Origin: an uncultured Christensenellaceae bacterium
Lineage (GTDB): Bacteria; Bacillota; Clostridia; Christensenellales; UBA3700
Length of the DNA: 64,000 bases
Direction of reading: 5' to 3'
NCBI GenBank assembly: GCA_944380305.1
Contig: CALWHF010000001.1
Coordinates: forward strand, 201,600-265,599
Shown here: positions 44,074 to 52,800 of the stretch, piece by piece
Numbering within the stretch: the first letter of the stretch is position 1
Layout of the letters: the number at the start of each line of letters is the position of its first letter
Notes under the pieces: generated by a model
What the model saw: the letters and a program-made list of their open reading frames with translations, nothing else
Databases searched by the model: none
Told to the model about the DNA's origin: nothing
Position numbers and translations under genes: made by a program

Positions 44074-45012
44074 ATGAGATACGCGAAAAGATATACGAGA
44101 ATAATATCCGCGCGCTATGCCGCGCTGAGAGAAAGAGAGGAACGCGACAGGGAGCTCCGCTCCGCCGTCGCGCGCAAAGACCCCGACTTCGTCGAGGCGG
44201 AACGCGCATACCTCGACGCTTCTCTGTCTCTGGCACGCTCCAAAGCCCTCGGCAAGGCAACGGAGCAAGAAATCAGAGCTTACGACGCCGCTAAAAAAGC
44301 GATGGACGAGCTGTGTTCGGAAAAGTGCTACGACCTCGGCCTTCACGTCCGCTGCAAAAAATGCGGAGACACGGGGTTCATAGGAGAAAAACTCTGCTCC
44401 TGCGCCATGCCCCTCTATCTCGCGCTCGTCAAAGAGGACAGCGGGATAAAACGCATCCCAAAAGTCACTTTCGACGACAACCGCGCGGGAGACGTCGATT
44501 GCAGACAGAGCAAACAGCTGACCGTCCTGTACGACAAAATGAAAGAGTTTTGCGACAAGTTTCGGGATACGAGGGTCTCGTTCATACTTTTGACGGGACA
44601 GTCGGGCGTCGGCAAGACCACGCTCGCATACGCGATAGCCAACGAGCTTTTGTCTAAAAATCTTTCGGTCTGTTTCGTCACCGCTTTCGAATTCAACAAT
44701 CTGATGCTCAGATACCACACCTCGGACGTTGCGAAACGCTCGCAGTATATGGATTTTCTTCTCGACTGCGATATGCTGATAATAGACGACCTGGGCACCG
44801 AACCCGTGCTCAAAAGCGTGACCAAAGAGTATCTCTACAACGTAGTCGACACCCGCATAGTCAACGGAAAGAAGACGATGATCACTTCCAACCTAAACCT
44901 CGAAGAGCTGATGGCAAGGTACGGAGAACGCACCATCTCTCGCATGACGAACAAGTCCTACTCCGTAACCCGCGAGCTGCTCGGAGACGACCTGAGAAAA
45001 TTCAGATTTTGA
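44074..45012 (+). CDS. DnaC/DnaI-type helicase loader ATPase
   Basis: A 312-residue AAA+ protein. The N-terminal helical region is followed by a zinc-binding segment (VRCKKCGDTGFIGEKLCSC, about 88-106), as in DnaI. Walker A is TGQSGVGKTT (about 175-184) and Walker B is DMLIIDDLGTEP. NGKKTMITSNL carries sensor 1, and the Arg-rich ERTISRM follows. Its ATG is one base after the DnaD gene stop, so the pair forms the primosome module. Confidence 0.92.
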   Translation: MRYAKRYTRIISARYAALREREERDRELRSAVARKDPDFVEAERAYLDASLSLARSKALGKATEQEIRAYDAAKKAMDELCSEKCYDLGLHVRCKKCGDTGFIGEKLCSCAMPLYLALVKEDSGIKRIPKVTFDDNRAGDVDCRQSKQLTVLYDKMKEFCDKFRDTRVSFILLTGQSGVGKTTLAYAIANELLSKNLSVCFVTAFEFNNLMLRYHTSDVAKRSQYMDFLLDCDMLIIDDLGTEPVLKSVTKEYLYNVVDTRIVNGKKTMITSNLNLEELMARYGERTISRMTNKSYSVTRELLGDDLRKFRF

Positions 45013-45133
45013 AATTTTCATGCCCGTGTTCGTTAAACGATACATGTAGACGACGCGCTGCCGTTTTTTTCCGTACGTTCAGACAAATACGCGGCAACAT
45101 GCAAAATAAATTTTTCAATTTGCGAAAAAATAA

Positions 45134-45165
45134 TAGACAAAATAAAAAGCTTATGATAATATAAT
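45134..45165 (+). promoter_or_regulatory. Promoter of tRNA-Glu
   Basis: -35 TAGACA (45134-45139), with a -10 read as TAATAT (45157-45162, 17-bp spacer) or the overlapping TATAAT (45160-45165, 20-bp spacer). The tRNA starts at 45174. Confidence 0.6.
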
Positions 45166-45173
45166 AATGCTTT

Positions 45174-45248
45174 GGCTCCGTGGTCCAGCGGTTAAGACTC
45201 AGCCCTCTCACGGCTGCTACTGGGGTTCGATTCCCCACGGAGTCACCA
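45174..45248 (+). tRNA. tRNA-Glu (anticodon CTC)
   Basis: A full cloverleaf of 75 bases including an encoded CCA. The acceptor is GGCTCCG with CGGAGTC. The anticodon arm CAGCC-CTCTCAC-GGCTG gives CTC, and the T arm is TGGGG-TTCGATT-CCCCA. It reads GAG codons. It has its own promoter and terminator. Confidence 0.96.
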
Positions 45249-45254
45249 AACGTA

Positions 45255-45287
45255 AAAACCGTCCCGAAAAGGACGGTTTTTTCTTTT
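45255..45287 (+). terminator. Terminator of tRNA-Glu
   Basis: AAAACCGTCC pairs with GGACGGTTTT around a 6-base loop, followed by TTCTTTT. It lies 7 bases after the CCA end. The next 195 bases (45288-45482) show no gene I can support. Confidence 0.88.
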
Positions 45288-45482
45288 ACACATCATCGTT
45301 TTTTTCTGTACCCGTACGCTTATCGGGATACGCAAAATCCGTCGCGAATGCTCTCCCGTCGGCAAACGCACGGTTCGAATTCCGATCGAAACTTCGCTCT
45401 CCCGTTGTTTTACTTTTGCCGTCTCAGGTGCCTCTCATTACCGTAACCGAGAGACACGCCCTCAATATAACGCGATCCGTCT

Positions 45483-46058
45483 CTAAGACAATCTGCCTCC
45501 CGACATTTCGAGAACCGTCTTTGCATACTGCATCGTCTGCACGATAAAGGTCTTGTCGTATGCTGCTTTTTCCACTCCTCCCTCATCTTCGTCCGCCATG
45601 GAAAACAGGGTCATCGCGGCGTATATGCCTTCCAGCACTACGGCTACCGAATCCCCTTTCGTCAATCTGTCAAACGCGGCGAAACCTCCCGCAAACTCTT
45701 TTTGAAGAGGCAGCAGCACTTTTCTCATGTTGGAAAGCCAGATTTCGATGTCGGATACTTTCGCTCCTATAAAATCTCCCCACTCGAACCTGACGTTGAA
45801 AACCTGATCGGACATCTCTACGACGTCGGCGTACCTGGTGATCTCGCGGATAAAGGCAAGCTCTTCTTTGGACACGTTCCCGTCAACGACGGATAGCTCT
45901 ATCATCGAGTATTGCAACATGATCTCAAACATCCAGCAAAAATAACTTTTGCTGAATATCTTGTCTTTTTTCTGCATCTGCAATTCGAATCTCTCTGCCA
46001 GAAATTCAACTTCTTTGAAAGCGGCGTCATACTTCTGTCTGCACTCTGTATCGCTCAT
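45483..46058 (-). CDS. Hypothetical helical protein (weak TerB-like motif)
   Basis: A 191-residue protein with no signal or membrane segment and almost all-helical composition. One stretch (SVVDGNVSKEELAFIREITR, about 56-75) recalls the TerB-like calcium/acid motif (DG-x-hydrophobic-x2-E-E), but the match is short and I would not name the family on it. It has a good promoter (46133-46161) and stands alone between tRNA-Glu and the divergent GH43-like genes. Confidence 0.6.
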   Translation of the reverse strand: MSDTECRQKYDAAFKEVEFLAERFELQMQKKDKIFSKSYFCWMFEIMLQYSMIELSVVDGNVSKEELAFIREITRYADVVEMSDQVFNVRFEWGDFIGAKVSDIEIWLSNMRKVLLPLQKEFAGGFAAFDRLTKGDSVAVVLEGIYAAMTLFSMADEDEGGVEKAAYDKTFIVQTMQYAKTVLEMSGGRLS

Positions 46059-46132
46059 GTTTCCTCCCGTCCGCGCGCTTGAATCCCGAAGCGGTCCCTA
46101 ATTTATCGCCGTATTCAATCGGCTACACGATT

Positions 46133-46161
46133 ATTTTATCACGCGGCATTATCTTTTACAA
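46133..46161 (-). promoter_or_regulatory. Promoter of the hypothetical helical protein
   Basis: Minus strand: -35 TTGTAA (46156-46161), 17-bp spacer, -10 TAAAAT (46133-46138) with extended TGA. It is divergent from the promoter at 46220-46248. Confidence 0.65.
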
Positions 46162-46219
46162 TACAAATGCGAAATTTCGGTCGGTTTTCCTTCACCTGCA
46201 CGCGCGGCAGAGAAAAACA

Positions 46220-46248
46220 TTGACCCGCGCGCGTTTTTACTTTACAAT
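46220..46248 (+). promoter_or_regulatory. Promoter of the first GH43-like gene
   Basis: -35 TTGACC (46220-46225), 17-bp spacer, -10 TACAAT (46243-46248). The start should be about 46254, giving a leader of only about 10 bases that just holds the AGAGGT ribosome binding site. Confidence 0.7.
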
Positions 46249-46263
46249 AATAAAGAGGTAGTT

Positions 46264-47283
46264 ATGAACAAAACCGCAAAACTCATAGCGACTTGCGTCG
46301 CACTTATACTTATTGCGGCGACGGTGACAGTACCTGTCGTCCTCTATTCGCTCGGATACATAGACTATGCTGACCCCGAACCCACGGACAGGGGCGGGTA
46401 TCTGCTGGTATACTCAAGAGGCAACGAACCCGAAAACGAACGCATCAGCTTCGCGCTCAGCCGCGACGGCTACGATTTCTCTCCGTTGAACGGCGGGGAG
46501 CCGATTGTCGGGCACAAACTGGGAACGGGTTGCGCTCGCGACCCGCATATCACCCGCGGCCGCGACGGCAGATTCTATATGGTTGCCACCGACATGCGCA
46601 GCGAACTGGGCTGGACGTCGAACCACGCCATCGTAACCTGGTCTTCGACCGACCTCGTCAATTGGGAGAACGAAACGATCATCGATCTCAAAGACTACGT
46701 CGCGGGCACGAACCGCGCATGGGCACCCCAAGCTATATGGGACCGAGAGAAACAGATGTATATGGTCTACTACTCGTCGAGTCAATGGATAGACGAACAG
46801 GCGGGAACGTCAACGGGGACGTGCCTGTGGTATGCCTACACCAAAGACTTCACGAAATTCGAAACAAAACCCGAGATCCTCTTTCAGACAAAGAGCGGCG
46901 CGGACTGCATTGACGGCGACATCGTCAGAAAAGACGGCGAATTCTACCTGTACTACAAAGATCAGGGTATCGACGATATTTGCTACGCCGTATCCGACCG
47001 CCTGAACGGAGGTTACGTCGCACCCGACAAAAACGTGGTCAACGTGAGGCATCAGGGCGTCGAAGGCAGTTTCGTATACAGACTCATCGGAACGGATACA
47101 TACCTAATGCTGATGGACAGTTACAAGGACGGCTGCTTTTATCTGCAACAGACAGAGGATCTCGTCAATTTCAAACGCGTCAAGCAATCGGATTACGATT
47201 TCGGCTTTTCTCCGAGACACGGTGCGGTGCTTGCAATAACCGACGCCGAATACGAGCGGCTTTACGACGCCTACTCAAAATAG
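46264..47283 (+). CDS. Membrane-anchored GH43-like glycosidase, copy 1
   Basis: A 339-residue protein with an N-terminal membrane anchor (about 7-30) and an extracellular five-bladed propeller. GH43-like catalytic positions are present: Asp in CARDPHITRG, Asp in CIDGDIVRKDGEFYLYYKD, Glu in GVEGSFVYRL; also WAPQAIWD and SPRHGAVLAIT. Enzymes of this clan cut arabinose- or xylose-containing glycans. The substrate is unknown. The next gene is a paralog of almost equal length. Confidence 0.8.
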   Translation: MNKTAKLIATCVALILIAATVTVPVVLYSLGYIDYADPEPTDRGGYLLVYSRGNEPENERISFALSRDGYDFSPLNGGEPIVGHKLGTGCARDPHITRGRDGRFYMVATDMRSELGWTSNHAIVTWSSTDLVNWENETIIDLKDYVAGTNRAWAPQAIWDREKQMYMVYYSSSQWIDEQAGTSTGTCLWYAYTKDFTKFETKPEILFQTKSGADCIDGDIVRKDGEFYLYYKDQGIDDICYAVSDRLNGGYVAPDKNVVNVRHQGVEGSFVYRLIGTDTYLMLMDSYKDGCFYLQQTEDLVNFKRVKQSDYDFGFSPRHGAVLAITDAEYERLYDAYSK

Positions 47284-47407
47284 ACGCGCCCCGTCGGAAA
47301 CCGTACGAACGGCAGGTCCGAACAGAAGGCAAAGCGCAGTTAAAATCGCGCGCTCAAATCAAATATGACCCGTAAGACAAACACGGGTAGGAAAATTCGG
47401 GGGATAT

Positions 47408-48430
47408 ATGACAAAGAAAACAAAGATAATCGTCGCATCGTGCGTCACCGTCGCGGTCATACTCGCGGCGGTTGTTGTGTTGCCCGTCGTACTTTACTCT
47501 GCGGGCATAATCGATTACGCCGAAAAAGCCGAAAGCAAAGAAGGCAAATACCTGATGGCTTACTTTACGGGCAACGATCCCGCAGAAGAAAGGATACGTT
47601 TCGCGGTCAGCGAAGACGGCTACGACTACTCTCCCGTCAACGACGGCGCACCCGTTCTGACTCAGACTCTCGGCACGAAATGCGCGAGAGATCCGTATCT
47701 GTTCAGAGGCGTTGACGGCGGATTTTACATCGTCGCAACGGATATGAAGAGCTCCGACGGCTGGGCGTCGAATCACAGGATAATCGTGTGGTACAGCGAC
47801 GATCTTCTCGACTGGCGCGAAGTGGGACTGATAGATATGCGGGAATACGGTCTGCCCGACACCGTCAGAGCCTGGGCTCCTCAGGCGATATGGGACGAGA
47901 GCGAAAACGCATATATGCTTTACTGGGCGAATTGCGAAAACAGCGAAGAAAACGGCTGGAGCGGCACCGTGATGTGGTACGCGTACACAAAAGACTTCAC
48001 CTCTTTGGTATCTCAACCGAAAATTCTCTTTGCTCCAGCAAGCGGCAAGGACGCGATTGACGCCGACATCGTCGAAAGAGACGGCGTATATTATATGTAC
48101 TACAAGGACGAAAACGAAAGCAGGATATGTTACGCGACCTCGGACAAACTCAGCGGTCCGTACGTCGAGCCTGCCGATCCCGTCGTCAGCGTCTTTTTCG
48201 CCGACGTTGAGGGCAATTTCATATACAGGATCAACGGCACGGACAGTTACGTCATGATGCTGGATTGTTACAGCAAAGGCAAATTCGTGCTTCAGCAGAC
48301 CGAGGATATGGTCTCTTTCAAACGCGTGAACCCAAAGTATTACGACTTCGGATTCTCCCCGAGGCACGCAAGCGTGCTGTGGATAACGGACGACGAGTAC
48401 GACGCGCTTATCTCGCGCTACGGAAAATAG
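47408..48430 (+). CDS. Membrane-anchored GH43-like glycosidase, copy 2
   Basis: A 340-residue paralog of the preceding gene with the same plan: N-terminal anchor ending VVLYSAGIIDYAE, CARDPYLFRG, RAWAPQAIWDE, AIDADIVERDGVYYMYYKD, DVEGNFIYRI, SPRHASVLWIT. The catalytic Asp and Glu positions are kept, while His of the RDPH motif is Tyr. The two probably arose by tandem duplication and now differ in specificity. The oxidoreductase gene starts 10 bases downstream. Confidence 0.8.
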   Translation: MTKKTKIIVASCVTVAVILAAVVVLPVVLYSAGIIDYAEKAESKEGKYLMAYFTGNDPAEERIRFAVSEDGYDYSPVNDGAPVLTQTLGTKCARDPYLFRGVDGGFYIVATDMKSSDGWASNHRIIVWYSDDLLDWREVGLIDMREYGLPDTVRAWAPQAIWDESENAYMLYWANCENSEENGWSGTVMWYAYTKDFTSLVSQPKILFAPASGKDAIDADIVERDGVYYMYYKDENESRICYATSDKLSGPYVEPADPVVSVFFADVEGNFIYRINGTDSYVMMLDCYSKGKFVLQQTEDMVSFKRVNPKYYDFGFSPRHASVLWITDDEYDALISRYGK

Positions 48431-48440
48431 AAGGATATTT

Positions 48441-49667
48441 ATGGAACTTTTCGAAAACTGCATTGTCGGCAAAATCAAGGTCAGAGACCGCATAATAAGA
48501 AGCGCGACGCACGACGGTCTCGCCGACCCCTCGCACGAAGGACCGAGCGAAGAACTGATACGCCGCTACGTCTTCATGGCGCAGAACGACGTCGGCTGTA
48601 TAATACAGGGCTATGCGATAGTCAGTCCCGACGGAAGGTCGAACTACCCTCGATGTCTCGGGTTTTTCAATCCCGACTCCGCGCCGATGTACAGAAAACT
48701 GGTAGAAAGAGTACACGCGGCAGGCGCGCCGATAGTCGCCCAGCTAGCGCATTGCGGAAGACAGACGTCGAGCAAAGCGATAGGCGTCAAGAAGATCGCC
48801 CCGACGGCAAAACGCCACCTGCTCTATCCGGACAAAGCGCGCGCGATGACGCCTGAAGACATACGCCGCGTTGAAAACGACTTCATTTCGGCTATCGTAA
48901 AAGCCAAGGAATACGGCTACGACGGCGTACAGCTGCACCTCGCGCACGGCTACCTGCTGCACGACTTCATATCCGAAAACGGCAACAAACGCAAAGACGA
49001 ATACGGCGGCTGCACCGAAAACCGCCTGCGTATAGTAAAGGAAATAATAGTAGGAGCGCGCAAAAAAGTCGGTGATTATCCGATATGGGTCAAATTGTCC
49101 GCAAACGACAAGCGCAGCAAGGGCATGCGCACGCCGTACGCGGTCGAAGTCGCGAAACTGCTCGAAAAATACGGCGTCGATGCGATCGAAGTGTCGTGCG
49201 GCAGCGTACAGGACGGCATGAATACGATGCGATCGAAGAGATTTCCGATGGACGCGATCTTCGCGTACAGAGAGCCTGTCGCAAGTCTTCCCCGAGTGCT
49301 CAACCGTGTCACTCTCGCGCTTGCCAAACTGGTAAACCCGCTCATTCCCCAGCCTAAACCGCTCGAGCTGTTCAACGTGCCCGCGGCGTACGAGATCAAA
49401 AAAGCGGTATCTCTCGACCTGATAGTCGTCGGCGGGATTACCGACGTCGCGGATATGAAAAAGATAGTGGAAAACGGCGTATCCGCGGTATCCATGTGCC
49501 GACCGTTCATCTGCGAACCGAATTTCGCGAGAAAGCTGAAAGAAGGCACCGCGACGAAGTCTCGTTGCATAATGTGCAATTGCTGCGGACTCGTGATCGA
49601 AAAAGAACCCACGCGCTGCCTTATGGGAAAGGTGCACTACCCTTTGAAAAAGCGCGGCGAAGAATGA
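48441..49667 (+). CDS. Old Yellow Enzyme family NADH:flavin oxidoreductase
   Basis: A 408-residue TIM-barrel flavoprotein. The FMN region includes PIVAQLAHCGRQ, and the substrate-binding pair lies in GYDGVQLHLAHGYLLHDFIS. VVGGITDVADMKKIVENG is the FMN phosphate loop. The C terminus is Cys-rich (SRCIMCNCCG, then CLMG), as in members that bind a [4Fe-4S] cluster. It lacks the C-terminal NADH domain of the larger 2,4-dienoyl-CoA reductases. The substrate is unknown. It ends before a strong terminator. Confidence 0.85.
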   Translation: MELFENCIVGKIKVRDRIIRSATHDGLADPSHEGPSEELIRRYVFMAQNDVGCIIQGYAIVSPDGRSNYPRCLGFFNPDSAPMYRKLVERVHAAGAPIVAQLAHCGRQTSSKAIGVKKIAPTAKRHLLYPDKARAMTPEDIRRVENDFISAIVKAKEYGYDGVQLHLAHGYLLHDFISENGNKRKDEYGGCTENRLRIVKEIIVGARKKVGDYPIWVKLSANDKRSKGMRTPYAVEVAKLLEKYGVDAIEVSCGSVQDGMNTMRSKRFPMDAIFAYREPVASLPRVLNRVTLALAKLVNPLIPQPKPLELFNVPAAYEIKKAVSLDLIVVGGITDVADMKKIVENGVSAVSMCRPFICEPNFARKLKEGTATKSRCIMCNCCGLVIEKEPTRCLMGKVHYPLKKRGEE

Positions 49668-49686
49668 TTTTTACAAGCGACCTTAC

Positions 49687-49714
49687 CGTCTGCCTTCGGG
49701 CAGACGTTTTTTTT
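49687..49714 (+). terminator. Terminator of the GH43/oxidoreductase unit
   Basis: CGTCTGCC pairs with GGCAGACG around a TTCG tetraloop, followed by eight T residues; 19 bases after the stop codon. Confidence 0.92.
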
Positions 49715-49812
49715 ATCCACGTCGTCTCGATTCGTGCTCCTTCCGCCCGCTCTTTTGTCCTATACCGGACCATAATAATAATACGAATAAAGACCACAAA
49801 TTTATGCGGCAT

Positions 49813-49850
49813 AAAAAAATACTTATCCGCAATTTGCGGATAAGTATTTT
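49813..49850. terminator. Bidirectional terminator after the DUF4011 helicase
   Basis: A 17-base arm (AAAATACTTATCCGCAA) is repeated inverted around a single T, giving a very stable stem flanked by A and T runs on both sides. It stops leftward transcription of the helicase gene and can back up the terminator of the rightward unit. Confidence 0.9.
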
Positions 49851-49871
49851 GTTTTTCGCCATTTTATCCCG

Positions 49872-52800
49872 TCAGGTCGTTATCACCCCGTCTACGGTTA
49901 TCATGAGCTGTTTTTCGTCGAGAGCCGTCTCTATCACCTTGTCTATCCAGTCTGCGACCGCCTTCGTCTTCTTGCCGTATCCGAACAGCGCGACGACCTC
50001 TTTGACGACCGCGTCGCGCGTCATGCCGATATTCGTCTCAATCGCGCACTTGACCGCAGCGAGTATCTCATCGGGATAGATCTTCGCAATATCTCTCTTT
50101 ATCTTCTCGTCGGACGGACGGAACGTCTCGACGGGTTTGTCGACGTAGAACACCTTGCCACCCACCTCTTTGCGGAATCCGTCGAAAGCCGCGACATATT
50201 CGGTCAGCTGCGCTATCGCCTTTTTCGCCGTACCGGGGATATTGTACATCGCGACGAGTTTCTCGTAGAGATACTTCTCCTCTATCGGCGACTCCTTGTC
50301 GATGATCGCGCGTATGCGTTCCTTTATCTTGTCTTCGCTCGCTATGTCGAGTACGAATTCCGTGCCCGGCTTTGCGAGAGGTTTGACCGTGAACGACTTG
50401 TACGGCGTGCGATACTTCGCGAGGACGTCCTTGACGACTTTTTTGCTGAGCACCTTTTTCTGGGTCAGTGCGGTAACGTAATCCTTTATCTTGCTTATCT
50501 CTCTGCGCGGATTGTTGTAATAATTGACCGTCCACAGCTGATATACGTTCCAGCCCAGTTTGCGCAGGATCTTGGTCTGCATCGTAACTCTGTCCTTTAC
50601 GCCGCGCAGCTTACAGCTGTTTTCGCTGTCCGCGAGTATCGCTAGGACGTATCTGTTCTTGTTCTTCGGATCGACCACCGCGACATCGATCTTGAAGTCC
50701 GAAACGCCGAGGTTATAGTCGCACACTATGCCGCGGTCCTTGAGTTCCTTTGCCAGCAGTTCGCCTATGCCGCAGCCCCTCTCTGAAATGTCCTGAGAGT
50801 TTATCGCAAGCATTTCTCTGCCTCTCTCCGCGTATTCCAAGAACGCCTTGAGTCCCTCGACGCCTTTGCTGTTGGTGCGCGAGAGGTCTATCATATGTCC
50901 CGAAATACCGCTGAACACGACCATTTCGTTTCTCGCTCTCGTCACCGCGACGTTGAGTCGCTTATATCCTCCGCTCTGGTTTATGGGACCGAAGTTGAGC
51001 GACAGCTTGCCGTTCTTATCGGGCGCGTAGCCCACGCTGAACAGTATCAGATCTCTCTCGTCGCCCTGTACGTTCTCGAGGTTCTTGACGAATACGGGCT
51101 CTTCCCTGTCGTACGCCTCGGCGTCGAGACCGTTCTCGTGTATGCGTTTGGTCAGTTCGTTCTCGATATAGTTCTGCTGTGCGATGTTGAACGTGACGAT
51201 ACCTATGCTGTATTTTCGTTCGACGGGATCCTTGAGCCTTCTGATGACCTCGGATACCAGTTCGTCGCCCTCTTTTTTGTTGCACTTGAGACCGCCCCTT
51301 TCGTATATACCGTCGACGTAACGGAAAGACACCTTGCTGTTGAGCTCGTTGGGGGACGGGAACGTCAGCAGCGTATTGCCGTAGTACATAGCGTTGGAGA
51401 ACGCTATCAGGCTTTCGTGCAAAGAACGGTAGTGCCACAACAGATGGTTTTCGGGCATTCCGAGCGCGAGACAGTCGTCGAGTATGCTGTCCAGATCCTC
51501 GACCTCGTAGTGTTCGTCATCCTTGTAGTCGACGTTGAAGAAGGTCGTAGGCGGCAGCTGCTTGGGATCGCCGACGACGATCACGTTCTTGCCGCGTGCG
51601 ATACAGCCGACAGCCTTGCAAGTTTGCAGCTGCGACGCCTCGTCGAAAATGACGAGATCGAACTTGTCCATGTCTATGTCGAGGAACTGCGTGACCGAAG
51701 TCGGGCTCATCAGCATGCACGGACAACAGCTTGCAAGGATGTGCGGTATCTTGGAGAACAACGCTCTCAGAGTCGTGCCCTTCATGTTCGACTTTTCGGC
51801 TCTCAGCAACAGCACTCTCTCGAGGTTGTGCTCGCCCTCGGTATCGGGCTTGGGCACGTTCTCGACCAGCTTTTCGTAAAGAAGCTTTCTCGTCTGCCTC
51901 TCATACTCTTCGCTGAGCTCCTTGAAACGCGCGGCGACTTCCTCGAGATTGAGTCCCGAGAACTGACACAACACGTCGTCGAGCAACAATTCGCTCCTTA
52001 TGAAATTGTAATAGACGCACTTTTTGAAACAGCTGAGCACTTCCATTGCGGAGATCTCACCGTCCGCGAGAGGCTCGAGCACGAAGTCGAGTCCGCTCTT
52101 TCTGCACAGCTCAACCATCTCCTGGTATTTGCACCAGTTGGGGATAAAGCCGAAGTTCTTTTGCAGACTTCCGACATACTCTATCTTTGCATTGAGATCG
52201 TTGCCGCCGCTGTACCCGCCCGTATTGAATACGCGACAGAAGTTTGCCTCTGCGCGCGCACAGCTCTCGTATGCGTACATATAGAATTTCGTATAGCTGT
52301 TTACGCCGTATTTCGTCAGCGTTGCGCAGCTGTCGTCGAACACCGCGTCGACAAACTCCGCATAGAGCTGTTTGCCGTTCTCGTAAAGAGACGCTATCGC
52401 ATCGGCATACGCATCGAGCGTCACTCTGTCAGACGCGCTTATTCCGAATATCTCGGCAAGTTCTTCGGAGCGACGTTCGAATACGTCACGAGTCTGCTCG
52501 CACTTGAGAAGATACTCTGCGAAAACCGTTCTATCCTTTTTGTCGAGCTCGGACGGCGTGACCTTCTTGACCGAACGAGAGAACACGCCCGTCTTTGCGG
52601 CGTCCGCTATCTCGCCCATATCCAGTCCCGTCGGATACACGCCGTATTTAGCGGTATATTCTGCGATCATGCTGTCCGTCTTAGCACGCGCCTCTATATA
52701 CGAATTGACTATGCCGTGCGGGTTCTTGCCCTTTGCGGCGACTGCAAAATATTTTCTGACGTACTCGCTCTCGAAGGATTTGCATATCCTGTACAAAGCC

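Noticed and set aside
45360..45400. A second tRNA-like GGTTCGAATTCC segment after tRNA-Glu
   Set aside because: No acceptor, D or anticodon arms can be paired around it.
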